Shown: piece by piece, positions 42,019 to 51,105 of the stretch
Layout: each line of letters starts with the position of its first letter
Numbering within the stretch: the stretch's first letter is position 1
Assembly: GCA_964358855.1 (NCBI GenBank)
Contig: CAYHQQ010000028.1
Coordinates: 1 to 51,241 of the forward strand
Length of the DNA: 51,241 nucleotides
Reading direction: 5' to 3'
From: UBA2396 sp038042175
Lineage (GTDB): Bacteria > Planctomycetota > Phycisphaerae > Phycisphaerales > UBA1924
Translations under genes and position numbers: made by a program
The notes under the pieces: model-generated
Seen by the model: only the letters and a program-made list of their open reading frames with translations
Database searches by the model: none
What the model was told of the DNA's origin: nothing

Positions 42019-44196
42019 ATGGACCGGCAGGATTTATCCAAGGGCAACTGGACCGTGCGGGCCGTCGGGGATCTCGGGTATGTGCCCGAGGGCGTGCGTG
42101 GTCGCGTCTTCGCGGCGACGGTGCCGGGATGCATCCACACCGATCTGATGGATGCGGGGGTGATTCCGGATCCGGCCGTGGGAATGAATGAGGCGCTGGT
42201 GCAGTGGGTGAGTGAGATGGATTGGTGTTACGAGCTTGCGTTTGTCGCGGATGGGGCGCTGTTCCCTCATCACGAGATCGAACTGTGCTTTGAGTGTCTG
42301 GACACGATCGCGACGGTGGAGCTCAATGGGGTTGAGGTCGGGCGAGCTTCGAGCGAGTTCATGCCGTGGCGATTCTCCGTCGGCGGAATCCTCAAACCCG
42401 GCGAGAATCTGTTGGGGGTGATGTTCGCGAGCCCGTTGCGGTACGTTCGGGAGATGGCGGAGAAGTTGGGATCGAGGCCACACAACGGCGACGAACAGGG
42501 CTGGGCGCCGTACACGATGATTCGAAAGTGCGCGAGCAACTTTGGGTGGGATTGGGGGCCGAAGGTTGCGACGTGTGGGATTGCGGGTGGGGTGGTGCTT
42601 GAGGCGTGGTCCAATGCACGGCTCGCGCTTCCCATCAAGTTCTTCAACGACGAGGGATACCTGTTTTGTGGTGCCGGGTTTGAGCTTGTTCCGTTCGCTA
42701 GACCGCCTTCGACTTCGGTATTTCGCGCAAAGGTTGTGGACGCAGCTGGTCGAGTGGTGAGTGACATCTCAGCTGATCGGACAGAAGAGTCCGGGCATGG
42801 GATCATTGCAGATTTGAATGATTCAGAGAATTGGCACCCCGCAGGTTGCGGTGGTCAAACGTTGTACACGCTCACCATTACAGTGGAGTCCTGGGGAAAG
42901 GAACTGGACCGTTGGTCGGGCCAAGTGGGTGCGAGCCAGGTCTATTTGCCCGGCGACAAATTCACCGCTCCGGTGTTTCATGATGCCATTGATCGCAATC
43001 GACTCTTCTGCAAAGGCGCCAACTGGATTCCCGAAGGCCTCTGGCCTCGCGACCGCACGCCCGAGCGAATTCGTGAACGGCTGATGCAGGCCAAGGCCGC
43101 CGGGATGAACATGATCCGGGTCTGGGGAGGTGGGCGGTATGAGTCCGATGCGTTCTATGACATCTGCGATGAGCTGGGGCTGATGGTCTGGCAGGATTTC
43201 ATGTTCGCGTGCGGGTGTTATCCGGAGGAGGAGCCGCTGCGGTCGCTGGTGGAGGCGGAGGCGAGGTATCAGGTGGCGCGGCTGTCGCGACATCCGTGCG
43301 TCGTGGTCTGGTGCGGGGGAAACGAGAACCACTGGGCGTATGAGTCGTGGGGATTCAAGGAGCGGCTCAAGCCCGGGCAGACGTGGGGCAAGGGGTATTG
43401 GCAGGAGCTTTTGCCGCGGATTGTGAGCGAGTTGTCGCCGCACACGCCGTATGTGCCAGATTCACCGTGGTCGCCGACGTATGTCGACAAGGGAACGAGT
43501 CCGAACGAAGCGAGCGAGGGGGATCGGCACACGTGGGATCTCTTTGGGGAGGATTTCCGGAAGATGGTGCCGAGGTTCTGCTCGGAGTTTGGCGTGCAGA
43601 GTCCGTCGTGCTTGGAAACGCTGCGGGAGGCGGGATTGTCAGAACCTGAATCGTCAGAGCCCGACGCGCCAGCTAGGGAGGGCGTCGGGACGGATAAAGC
43701 GTCGAATGACACGAAGGGCGTCCGTACGCCAACCCTAGCTGGCGCGTCGGGCTCTGAAGTTGTGCCCCCTGCCCTCCTCGCCCGCCAGCGCGGCCCCGGG
43801 GGCATGAAGCGCTGGTACGACGAATTCTTCGCCAAGGCCGGTCTCCCACCCCCCACTACTTTCGAACAGTGGCACGCGCAAGCCCAGCAGCTGCAGGCCG
43901 ACTGGCTGTACCTGGCGATCGTGTGGCTGCGGGCCAACGCACCAACCTGCTCGGGGGCGCTGATCTGGCAACTCAACGACGCGTGGCCGGGATTCAGCTG
44001 GTCACTCATCGACTCGGCGGGGCGTGAGAAACCCGCGTATCACGCCGTCAAGAGGGCGTTCTCCGATCGGCTGCTGGAGCGTGTGCCGTTTGACGGCGTC
44101 ATGCATCTGGTCGCGATCAACGACACGGATGAGGCGTGGGAGGCAGAACCGACGCGGCTTGTTCCGCCCAGAACGGTGGCAAAGTGGAGGGTTTGA
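42019..44196 (+). CDS. GH2 beta-mannosidase
   Basis: This 725-residue cytoplasmic-looking enzyme has the GH2 sugar-binding domain (~10-190), an immunoglobulin-like domain (~200-310) and a TIM barrel (~320-690). Glu436 in WCGGNENHW is the acid/base and Glu523 in CSEFGVQS is the nucleophile. It hydrolyses beta-mannosides. There is no signal peptide. Residues 546-580 are encoded by a 104-bp palindromic repeat inserted after the nucleophile strand (43654-43757), in frame. The protein ends at NDTDEAWEAEPTRLVPPRTVAKWRV, shorter than the usual 800-plus residues, so a C-terminal beta-sandwich is missing or truncated. The ATG at 42019 is preceded by GAGGGG. Confidence 0.9.
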   Translation: MDRQDLSKGNWTVRAVGDLGYVPEGVRGRVFAATVPGCIHTDLMDAGVIPDPAVGMNEALVQWVSEMDWCYELAFVADGALFPHHEIELCFECLDTIATVELNGVEVGRASSEFMPWRFSVGGILKPGENLLGVMFASPLRYVREMAEKLGSRPHNGDEQGWAPYTMIRKCASNFGWDWGPKVATCGIAGGVVLEAWSNARLALPIKFFNDEGYLFCGAGFELVPFARPPSTSVFRAKVVDAAGRVVSDISADRTEESGHGIIADLNDSENWHPAGCGGQTLYTLTITVESWGKELDRWSGQVGASQVYLPGDKFTAPVFHDAIDRNRLFCKGANWIPEGLWPRDRTPERIRERLMQAKAAGMNMIRVWGGGRYESDAFYDICDELGLMVWQDFMFACGCYPEEEPLRSLVEAEARYQVARLSRHPCVVVWCGGNENHWAYESWGFKERLKPGQTWGKGYWQELLPRIVSELSPHTPYVPDSPWSPTYVDKGTSPNEASEGDRHTWDLFGEDFRKMVPRFCSEFGVQSPSCLETLREAGLSEPESSEPDAPAREGVGTDKASNDTKGVRTPTLAGASGSEVVPPALLARQRGPGGMKRWYDEFFAKAGLPPPTTFEQWHAQAQQLQADWLYLAIVWLRANAPTCSGALIWQLNDAWPGFSWSLIDSAGREKPAYHAVKRAFSDRLLERVPFDGVMHLVAINDTDEAWEAEPTRLVPPRTVAKWRV
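43654..43757. repeat. 104-bp inverted-repeat element inside the GH2 gene
   Basis: Perfect 25-bp inverted arms lie at 43654-43678 (begins TCAGAGCCCGACGCGCC) and 43733-43757. Weaker inner pairing (GGCGTCGGGACGG with CGTCCGTACGCC) extends the stem. The element is read through in frame as SEPDAPAREG...PTLAGASGSE. Peptides of this kind mark a palindromic repeat family I recall from planctomycete genomes; that recollection is not checked here. Confidence 0.9.
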
Positions 44197-44271
44197 GGAA
44201 CGAGAAGGCACCGAACGGGGCATCAGGCGAGAACCACGCTGGAACCGGTTTCACGGTGGTATTATGCGGAT

Positions 44272-45273
44272 ATGAAGATCCTGATCGCCGACAAGTTCGA
44301 GAAGGCCGGAATTGACGGGCTGCGGCTCCTTGGGTGCGAGCTCATCCACGAGCCCGACGTCGGCGCCGATGGACTGGCGGCCTCCCTCGACAAGAACAAG
44401 CCGATTCTGCTGGTGGTCCGGTCTACAAAGGTTCCGGCGGCGACAGTCAACGCGGCCCGCGAGGCCGGCGTCAAGGTGATCGTCCGGGCCGGCGCCGGCG
44501 TCGACAACATCGACGTTGCCGCCGCGACTCAGGCGGGGATCAAGGTCTGCAATTGCCCCGGCATGAACGCCATCGCCGTCGCGGAGCTTGCCTTTGGCCT
44601 GATTCTGGCCTGCGACCGCCGGATCGTCGAGCAGACGCTCGACGCCCGCACGGGCAAGTGGAACAAGAAGGAGTATGGCAGGACCGGCCTGGGCGGGGCC
44701 AAGGGGCTCAAGGGCGCGACGCTGGGCGTGGTCGGTGCGGGTGCGATCGGACGGGCGGTGATCAAGCGGGCCGTCGCGTTTGAGATGGAGGTTGTCGTGT
44801 GGTCCCGGGGGATCACGCCCGAGCACACCAGGGATATCGGAGCGGTCTTCGGCGGCACCGAGACCCCCGACCTCTTGAACATGGCCGCCCGCTGTGATTT
44901 CATCACGATCCACCTGCCGCTGGCGCCCGACACCAAGGGTCTGATCGGCACCGCATTCTTCGAGCGGATGAAGCCCGGAGCGACGATCGTGAACACGAGC
45001 CGCGGGGGCGTGATCGACGAGGCGGCCCTGCGCGAGGCGATGAAATCCAAGGGCATCCGTGCGGGTCTGGACGTGTGGGAGGGGCAGCCGGGGTCGTCCC
45101 AGACCGCTCCGGGCGAGTGGCCCAACGAGACGGCCAGACTGCCGCTGGTCGCGGCGACGCACCACATCGGCGCGAGCACCGATCAGGCCCAGGACGCCAT
45201 CGCCCGCGAGGTCGTCCGCATGGTCTGGATGTACAAGGCCAGCGGGCGGGTCGAGAACTCGGTCAACGCCTGA
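44272..45273 (+). CDS. serA: D-3-phosphoglycerate dehydrogenase
   Basis: The 333-residue NAD-dependent 2-hydroxyacid dehydrogenase has a GAGAIG Rossmann turn (155-160). The catalytic Arg244 is in NTSRGG, Glu270 in LDVWE and a His in ATHHIGAST (297-298). It oxidises 3-phosphoglycerate as the first step of serine synthesis. It lacks the C-terminal ACT domain, so it is the short form without that serine-feedback module. The assignment as SerA rests on the adjacent serC gene 39 nt downstream. Confidence 0.93.
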   Translation: MKILIADKFEKAGIDGLRLLGCELIHEPDVGADGLAASLDKNKPILLVVRSTKVPAATVNAAREAGVKVIVRAGAGVDNIDVAAATQAGIKVCNCPGMNAIAVAELAFGLILACDRRIVEQTLDARTGKWNKKEYGRTGLGGAKGLKGATLGVVGAGAIGRAVIKRAVAFEMEVVVWSRGITPEHTRDIGAVFGGTETPDLLNMAARCDFITIHLPLAPDTKGLIGTAFFERMKPGATIVNTSRGGVIDEAALREAMKSKGIRAGLDVWEGQPGSSQTAPGEWPNETARLPLVAATHHIGASTDQAQDAIAREVVRMVWMYKASGRVENSVNA

Positions 45274-45312
45274 AAAACCGCCCCAGGCGACAGAAAGGAC
45301 CTATATTTCACC

Positions 45313-46521
45313 ATGACGACCATCACCCCATCCTCGCTCAAATCCGCCGTCACGCCCCTTGCCTCGGGTCGGATTTTCAACTTCTCCGCCGGACCTGGGT
45401 GCCTGCCCGAGGAGGTCTTGAAGCAGGTGCAGGCCGACTGCTTCAACATCGCCGGGAGCGGGATCGGGATTCTCGAGCACAGCCACCGCGGCAAGGTCTT
45501 TGACAAGGTCCTGGCGGAGGCGTTCGAGGACTTCCGGGCGATCTCGAACTTGCCCAAGAATTACCAGGTGCTCTTCCTGACCGGCGGGGCAACCACCCAG
45601 AACTACATGGTGCCGCTCAACCTCAAGAGCTATAGCGAGACCGCCGACTACGTGACCACCGGCTATTGGGCCGAGAAGGCCCTCGAGCACGCAAAGGTCT
45701 ACGGCACAGTCACCGAGGCCGCCACGAGCAAGGACAAGAACCACTCGTACATCCCGTCGGACGCGCAGATCAAGCACTCGCCCAAGGCCGCGTACCTGCA
45801 TTACTGCTCCAACAACACGATCTTCGGCACCGAGTGGCACGAGCTCGACGCCGCCGGGAACAACACCTGGCGTCATCGGGTGCCCACAGCCCCCGCGGGC
45901 GTGCCGATCGTCTGCGACATGTCGAGCGACATCTACGCCAGGCCGATCGATTTCACGAAGTTCGCCATGGTCTACGCCGGCGCACAGAAGAACCTGGGCG
46001 CCGCCGGCACAACGCTCGTGGTCATCCGCGACGACATGCTCGAGAAGAAGCCGACGGACAAGGACGGCTCGGCGCGGGAGATCCCCTGGCTCTTGCAGTA
46101 CCGCACGTTCGCCAAGGATGAGAGTCGCCCCAACACACCGCCCGTGTTCGCGATCTACATCTGCGGACAGGTCTTTAAGTGGATCAGGAAGCAGGCCGAG
46201 GGCGGACGAAGCTGCCTCGACGTGATCGGCGAGCGCAACATCCGCAAGGCCGGGCTCGTCTACAGCGTGCTTGACTCGTCGAAGTTCTACAAAGGACACG
46301 CCCACCCGACCGCCCGCAGCCTGATGAACCTGACGTTCAAGTGTCCCACGCCCGAGCTGGACGACAAGTTCTGCAAGGAATCGACGGCGGCCGGGCTGGA
46401 CGGAATGAAGGGGCATCGCTCGACGGGCGGAATGCGCGCCAGCGTCTACAACGCCATGCCCGAGGCCGGGTGCAAGGCCCTGGCCGACTTCATGCGGGAG
46501 TTTGAACGCAAGAACGGATAA
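45313..46521 (+). CDS. serC: Phosphoserine aminotransferase
   Basis: The 402-residue PLP enzyme is the second step of serine synthesis. The PLP lysine is Lys226 in YAGAQKNLG; other conserved parts are FSAGPGCLPEEVL, TGGATTQN, DMSSDI and GGMRASVYNA. It also shows GILEHSHRG in place of the usual ...EMSHRS. The ribosome site AGAAAGGAC precedes the ATG at 45313. It is co-directional with serA, with a 39-nt gap. Confidence 0.96.
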   Translation: MTTITPSSLKSAVTPLASGRIFNFSAGPGCLPEEVLKQVQADCFNIAGSGIGILEHSHRGKVFDKVLAEAFEDFRAISNLPKNYQVLFLTGGATTQNYMVPLNLKSYSETADYVTTGYWAEKALEHAKVYGTVTEAATSKDKNHSYIPSDAQIKHSPKAAYLHYCSNNTIFGTEWHELDAAGNNTWRHRVPTAPAGVPIVCDMSSDIYARPIDFTKFAMVYAGAQKNLGAAGTTLVVIRDDMLEKKPTDKDGSAREIPWLLQYRTFAKDESRPNTPPVFAIYICGQVFKWIRKQAEGGRSCLDVIGERNIRKAGLVYSVLDSSKFYKGHAHPTARSLMNLTFKCPTPELDDKFCKESTAAGLDGMKGHRSTGGMRASVYNAMPEAGCKALADFMREFERKNG

Positions 46522-46586
46522 CCAACGGGTCCGATGGGCCCGACAGCTTCGCTCAACGGATCGGTGACTCACGTCTGGAGCGCCTC

Positions 46587-47834
46587 ATGTCCCTGCTCAT
46601 CCGTAACGCACGAGTGCTCTCCATGGGGAAAGCGCGGCCCAAGCGTGGGCCGGCGATGCGCGACCTTGGGATTATCAAGCACGCCGACGTGATCATCCAT
46701 CGCGACAAGATCGTCGCCGTGGGCGAGTCGCTCTCGATGCCCTCGGGAGCCCGGACCATCGAGGCCAACGGACGCGTACTCTGCCCCGCCTTTGTCGACT
46801 GCCACACCCACGCCTGCTGGGCGGGCGAGCGCCTTGGGGAGTGGGAAAGGCGACTGGCCGGAGAGAGCTACCTGGCCCTGCTCAAGAGCGGCGGCGGCAT
46901 CATGTCGACCGTGCGCGCGGTGCGCGAGGCCTCGCAGGAACAGCTCATGCTCGGGCTCCTGGGACGCCTCAATCTCATGCTCGCCTGCGGGACGATGACC
47001 GCCGAGGTCAAGTCGGGCTACGGCCTCTCGACCGACGACGAGCTCAAAATGCTCAAGGCCATCCGCGACGCCGACGAGCACTGGGCGGGCACGGTCATCC
47101 CCACCGCCCTTCTCGGGCACGCCCTGGACCCCGAGGATCCAGGCCTGGTCGAACGCACAATCATGGAGATCCTCCCCGCGATCCACGAGGAGTTCCCCAC
47201 CATCGCGATCGACGCGTACTGCGAACAAGGGGCCTGGACACTCGAGCAGACCGTGGAACTCATGCGCACCGCCAAGGCGATGGGGCACCCCATCCGCATC
47301 CACACCGACCAGTTCAACAGTCTGGGCATGCTCAAGGAAGCGATCACGCTGGGTGCTCTGAGCGTCGACCACCTCGAAGCCGCCGAAGCCGCCGACCTCG
47401 AGGCTCTGGCCAAGACCGGCACCTACGCGGTCGCCCTTCCCGCCTGCGGGTTCCATCTCGATGGTCGCTACACACCCCTGCGCGAGTACGTCGATGCGGG
47501 CGGCCTGGCGTGCATCGCCTCCAACTACAACCCCGGCTCGGCACCCTGCGGCTCCATGCCCCTGGTCGTCGCCCTGGCCGTGCGGCAATGCGGCCTCACG
47601 CCGGCGGAAGCCATCGTGGCGGCGACAGTCAACCCGGCGGCCATGCTGGGACTCACCGATCGCGGCGCGATCCAGCCGGGCCAGCGGGCCGATCTCCTGC
47701 TGCTGCGCGGGAAGGACGAACGCGAACTGGCCTACGAGTTCGGCACCCCGGGGATCAGGCTCCTGGTCTGCGGCGGCGAACCGATCTCTCCGGCAGAAAT
47801 CGGCCGGCCCGCCAACCGCCAGGGCATGGGCTGA
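46587..47834 (+). CDS. hutI: Imidazolonepropionase
   Basis: The 415-residue amidohydrolase opens the imidazolone ring in histidine breakdown. The metal motif DCHTH (His73, His75), EVKSGYGL, IHTDQF, VDHLEAA and the NPGSAPC segment match HutI. It is convergent with hutU, with a 17-nt gap, so the two catabolic genes are not in one transcript. No hutH is in the window. The ATG at 46587 has GGAGCG upstream. Confidence 0.95.
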   Translation: MSLLIRNARVLSMGKARPKRGPAMRDLGIIKHADVIIHRDKIVAVGESLSMPSGARTIEANGRVLCPAFVDCHTHACWAGERLGEWERRLAGESYLALLKSGGGIMSTVRAVREASQEQLMLGLLGRLNLMLACGTMTAEVKSGYGLSTDDELKMLKAIRDADEHWAGTVIPTALLGHALDPEDPGLVERTIMEILPAIHEEFPTIAIDAYCEQGAWTLEQTVELMRTAKAMGHPIRIHTDQFNSLGMLKEAITLGALSVDHLEAAEAADLEALAKTGTYAVALPACGFHLDGRYTPLREYVDAGGLACIASNYNPGSAPCGSMPLVVALAVRQCGLTPAEAIVAATVNPAAMLGLTDRGAIQPGQRADLLLLRGKDERELAYEFGTPGIRLLVCGGEPISPAEIGRPANRQGMG

Positions 47835-47851
47835 TCCCACTCGTCCTCGAT

Positions 47852-49597
47852 TCACGAAGGTGACATCGGAATGTCCACCGACTTCTCGCGCGCGCACTCA
47901 ATCGCCTCGGCGTAACCAGCGTCCGCGTGCCGGAACACACCCATCGCAGGGTCGTTGGTGAGCACTCGCTCGATGCGCCGGGCGGCCTCGGGCGTGCCGT
48001 CGGCCACCACCACCTGCCCCGCATGCTGGCTGAATCCGATGCCCACGCCCCCGCCGTGGTGGAAGCTCACCCAGCTCGCGCCGCTGGCAATATTGACCAT
48101 CGCGTTCAAGATCGCCCAGTCGCTGACGGCATCGGTGCCGTCCTTCATCGCCTCGGTCTCGCGATTTGGGCTGGCCACCGAGCCGCAATCCAGGTGGTCG
48201 CGCCCGATCACGATCGGTGCCTTCACCCGCCCCGTGCGGACCAGATCGTTGAAGAGCAGTCCTGCCTTGTGCCGCTCGCCATACCCAAGCCAGCAGATTC
48301 GCGCCGGCAACCCCTGGAACTCCACGCGATCGGTCGCCAGCGTGATCCACCGGCGCAGCCCTTCGTCGGCGGGGAATAGTTTGAGCAGCTCCCGGTCGGT
48401 CGTGAAGATGTCCTGAGGATCGCCCGAGAGGGCCGCCCAGCGGAAGGGCCCGCGGCCCACGCAGAACTGCGGCCTGATGTACGCCGGGACAAAGCCCGGG
48501 AAGTTGAACGCGTCCTTCACTCCAGCGTCCAGGGCCCTTTGGCGGATGTTGTTCCCATAGTCAAAGGTGACCGCCCCGCGCCGCTGCAGCTCAAGCATCG
48601 CAATCACATGGCGGGCCATCGATGCCGTGCTCAGCTCGACGTAGTGCACGGGCTCGCGGACTCGGAACACCCGCGCCTCCTCGACGGTCATCTCGATGGG
48701 CACGTACCCGGTCAGCGGATCGTGCGCACTGGTCTGGTCGGTGAGCGCGTCGGGGGTGATGCCCCGTTCGATCATCCGCTCGAGCAGCTCCACGGCGTTG
48801 CAATTGACTCCCACCGAGACCGCCCGGCGCTCGTCGGCAAAGGCCACGCCCGCGTCGATCGCGTCGTCAACGCCCTCAACCACCTGGTCCAAGTACCTCT
48901 TCTCGATCCGCTTGCTCAGGCGCGACGCGTCGACGTCGGCGATCATACACGTGCCGCCGTTCATCGTGATCGCCAGCGGCTGCGCACCCCCCATGCCGCC
49001 GCAACCGGCCGTCACACACAGCTTTCCTTCCAGCGTGCCGCCATCTCCCGCGTAGTGGACGCGGGCGAGCTCGGCGAACGTCTCGTACGTCCCTTGCAGG
49101 ATGCCCTGAGTTCCGATGTAGATCCACGAGCCGGCCGTCATCTGCCCGTACATCATGAGCCCGCGCGCCGCCAGATCGTCAAAGTGCTCCTGCGTCGCCC
49201 AGTGGGGAACCAGGTTGCTGTTGGCGATGAGCACGCGCGGGGCGTCCTCGTGCGTCCGCACCACGCCCACCGGCTTGCCCGACTGCACGAGCAATGTCTC
49301 GTCGGGCTCGAGTCGCTTGAGCGTCGCGACGATCGCATCGAAAGAGGCCCAGTTGCGGGCCGCCTGACCCCGCCCGCCGTACACCACCAGATCCTCGGGA
49401 CGCTCAGCCACCTCAGGGTCGAGGTTGTTCATCAGCATGCGCATGGCGGCCTCGGCCTGCCACGTCTTGCACGTGCGCTGCGACCCCCGGGGCGCACGGA
49501 TCACCCGCGACTTGTCCGTGTCCAGACCCATCGATCCAGTCTGATTCGTCCGTGCACCGAGCGGCCCGTCCCTGGGGATCCTCGCGGTCGTGGTCAT
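47852..49597 (-). CDS. hutU: Urocanate hydratase
   Basis: The 581-residue enzyme turns urocanate into imidazolonepropionate using tightly bound NAD. Visible motifs are GCGGMGGAQPLA (NAD-binding), GSWIYIGTQGILQGTYETF, DQTSAHDP, LPARICWLGYG (the conserved Cys region) and GGGVGIGFSQHAG. The ATG at 49597 starts a 29-residue extension (MTTTARIPRDGP...) slightly longer than usual. It lies downstream of ada on the same strand, 127 nt away. Confidence 0.95.
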   Translation of the reverse strand: MTTTARIPRDGPLGARTNQTGSMGLDTDKSRVIRAPRGSQRTCKTWQAEAAMRMLMNNLDPEVAERPEDLVVYGGRGQAARNWASFDAIVATLKRLEPDETLLVQSGKPVGVVRTHEDAPRVLIANSNLVPHWATQEHFDDLAARGLMMYGQMTAGSWIYIGTQGILQGTYETFAELARVHYAGDGGTLEGKLCVTAGCGGMGGAQPLAITMNGGTCMIADVDASRLSKRIEKRYLDQVVEGVDDAIDAGVAFADERRAVSVGVNCNAVELLERMIERGITPDALTDQTSAHDPLTGYVPIEMTVEEARVFRVREPVHYVELSTASMARHVIAMLELQRRGAVTFDYGNNIRQRALDAGVKDAFNFPGFVPAYIRPQFCVGRGPFRWAALSGDPQDIFTTDRELLKLFPADEGLRRWITLATDRVEFQGLPARICWLGYGERHKAGLLFNDLVRTGRVKAPIVIGRDHLDCGSVASPNRETEAMKDGTDAVSDWAILNAMVNIASGASWVSFHHGGGVGIGFSQHAGQVVVADGTPEAARRIERVLTNDPAMGVFRHADAGYAEAIECAREKSVDIPMSPS

Positions 49598-49724
49598 GTT
49601 CAGAGTCCGTCCGGCCAGAAGTTTGGACCGCCGAATCAATCCCGCGGCGGCTGGCTGATGCCGCGGTCGGCGCCCCGTCCACACGCAAGCGTATTGGAAG
49701 AGTCACGCCAACTCAAGCCCTTTC

Positions 49725-50864
49725 TCACGCCGCCCCGGCGGTAAGCGCCCCGGCCACGCCCCGTTCGTGGTCGAGCAGCCACTTCTTTCGCCACACTCCG
49801 CCGCCATAACCGGTCATCGAGCCGTCGGCCCCGATCACCCGATGGCATGGAACCACAAGCCCAAGGAAGTTTTCCCCGTTGGCACGGGCCACAGCGCGCA
49901 CCGCACCGGCCTTTCCAATCGCGGCCGCCTGCTGGGCGTACGAACGAGTCTGCCCCATTGGAATCCGGCGCAGTTCCGCCCAGACCGACCGCTGAAACTC
50001 CGTCCCGCCCAGCCCCGGGGCCAGAGGCAACCCGATAAACGCCTCGCGCCCCGCGAAATAGTCCCTCAATCCCGTCTCAACCGCGTCCAGCGTCGGATGC
50101 TCGCCAGGAATGATCGCACACCTGAGCGAGGTTCGGATCCGCGTCACCTGCCTCTCAAGCCCGCGCCGATCGACAAAGTCCAAGAGGCGAAGTCCCTGGT
50201 CGTCGGCCATGGCGAGCATCGCGCCAAGCGGCGTCTCGATCCACCTCGCCAGGAGCGTCCGCCCCTTGGCGCCAAGAGCCTTCGAGTCGCCAAAGAGACG
50301 AGTCACCGCCTCGCGGAATCCCGACTCGGACGCGAATCCCGCCGTGGCCTGCGCGCTGCTCATGCGATCCTTCCCTTTCCCCGCCTTGCGGAGTGTTGAC
50401 AACGCCAGTCCGACGCGCCTCGCCCGTGCAAACGCCTGAAAGGTCATCCCGTAGTGACGCTGGAAGAGGCGACGAACCGTCGAGGGATCCAGCCCGCGCT
50501 CGCGCAAGTCCGCGTCGCGAAGGCGCTCACGTGGACTCCGCTCGGCCCTCGACTTGAGCTCGACGAGCCACTTGGGTGCCGCCTTCGCCCTGGCGGCGTC
50601 CTCCAGAGGCCTGCACCGCAGGCACGGGCGATACCCCGCGTGAAGAGCCTGCACACCGCCCGTGAAGAACTCGACGTTCTCGCGCCTTGGCTTGCGGGCG
50701 GGGCACGTCGGACGGCAAAAAATCGCGGTCGTCCTCACCCCCACGACAAAGACTCCCTCAAAGCTCCCATCACGCTCGACGAGCGCTCGATACATCCGGG
50801 CGTCGGTCACCCGCCCACCCTTCCCTGCCCCTGCGCCCTTCGGAGTTTGAACGGTTCCTTCCAT
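49725..50864 (-). CDS. ada: Ada-type bifunctional regulator / O6-methylguanine-DNA methyltransferase
   Basis: The 379-residue adaptive-response protein has the Ada zinc domain with Cys50, Cys54, Cys81 and Cys84, whose spacing equals E. coli Ada Cys38/42/69/72. Cys50 would take methyl groups from phosphotriesters. An AraC-type HTH follows (~110-200). The methyltransferase domain has Cys340 in VVPCHRVIG. It both repairs DNA and activates its own regulon. The N-terminal ~20 residues are an Ala/Gly-rich extension. Confidence 0.95.
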   Translation of the reverse strand: MEGTVQTPKGAGAGKGGRVTDARMYRALVERDGSFEGVFVVGVRTTAIFCRPTCPARKPRRENVEFFTGGVQALHAGYRPCLRCRPLEDAARAKAAPKWLVELKSRAERSPRERLRDADLRERGLDPSTVRRLFQRHYGMTFQAFARARRVGLALSTLRKAGKGKDRMSSAQATAGFASESGFREAVTRLFGDSKALGAKGRTLLARWIETPLGAMLAMADDQGLRLLDFVDRRGLERQVTRIRTSLRCAIIPGEHPTLDAVETGLRDYFAGREAFIGLPLAPGLGGTEFQRSVWAELRRIPMGQTRSYAQQAAAIGKAGAVRAVARANGENFLGLVVPCHRVIGADGSMTGYGGGVWRKKWLLDHERGVAGALTAGAA

Positions 50865-51006
50865 CGCTCAAAGTGTTGCCCGCCCTCTGCCCGAATCCAC
50901 CGCCTTTCGCGCACCGATGTCGGATCCTCCCGCCCCGCACCAGCCCCCGCAAAGGAGCGCCCGGGAGCCCTGTCCCGGTCCCAACCAGCCGGAGACGGGT
51001 ACACTT

Positions 51007-51046
51007 GCGCCGAACTCGACGCCTGTTCGTGCGTCGAATTCGGTGC
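51007..51046. promoter_or_regulatory. 16-bp imperfect inverted repeat
   Basis: GCGCCGAACTCGACGC (51007-51022) and GCGTCGAATTCGGTGC (51031-51046) pair at 14 of 16 positions around an 8-nt loop. It lies between ada (minus) and the truncated gene at 51106. It may be an operator or a repeat. Confidence 0.45.
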
Positions 51047-51105
51047 CACCACCCCTACCCCCCACCCCCACCCCCACCCCCCCAACCCCACCCCGGGAGT
51101 CTCCC

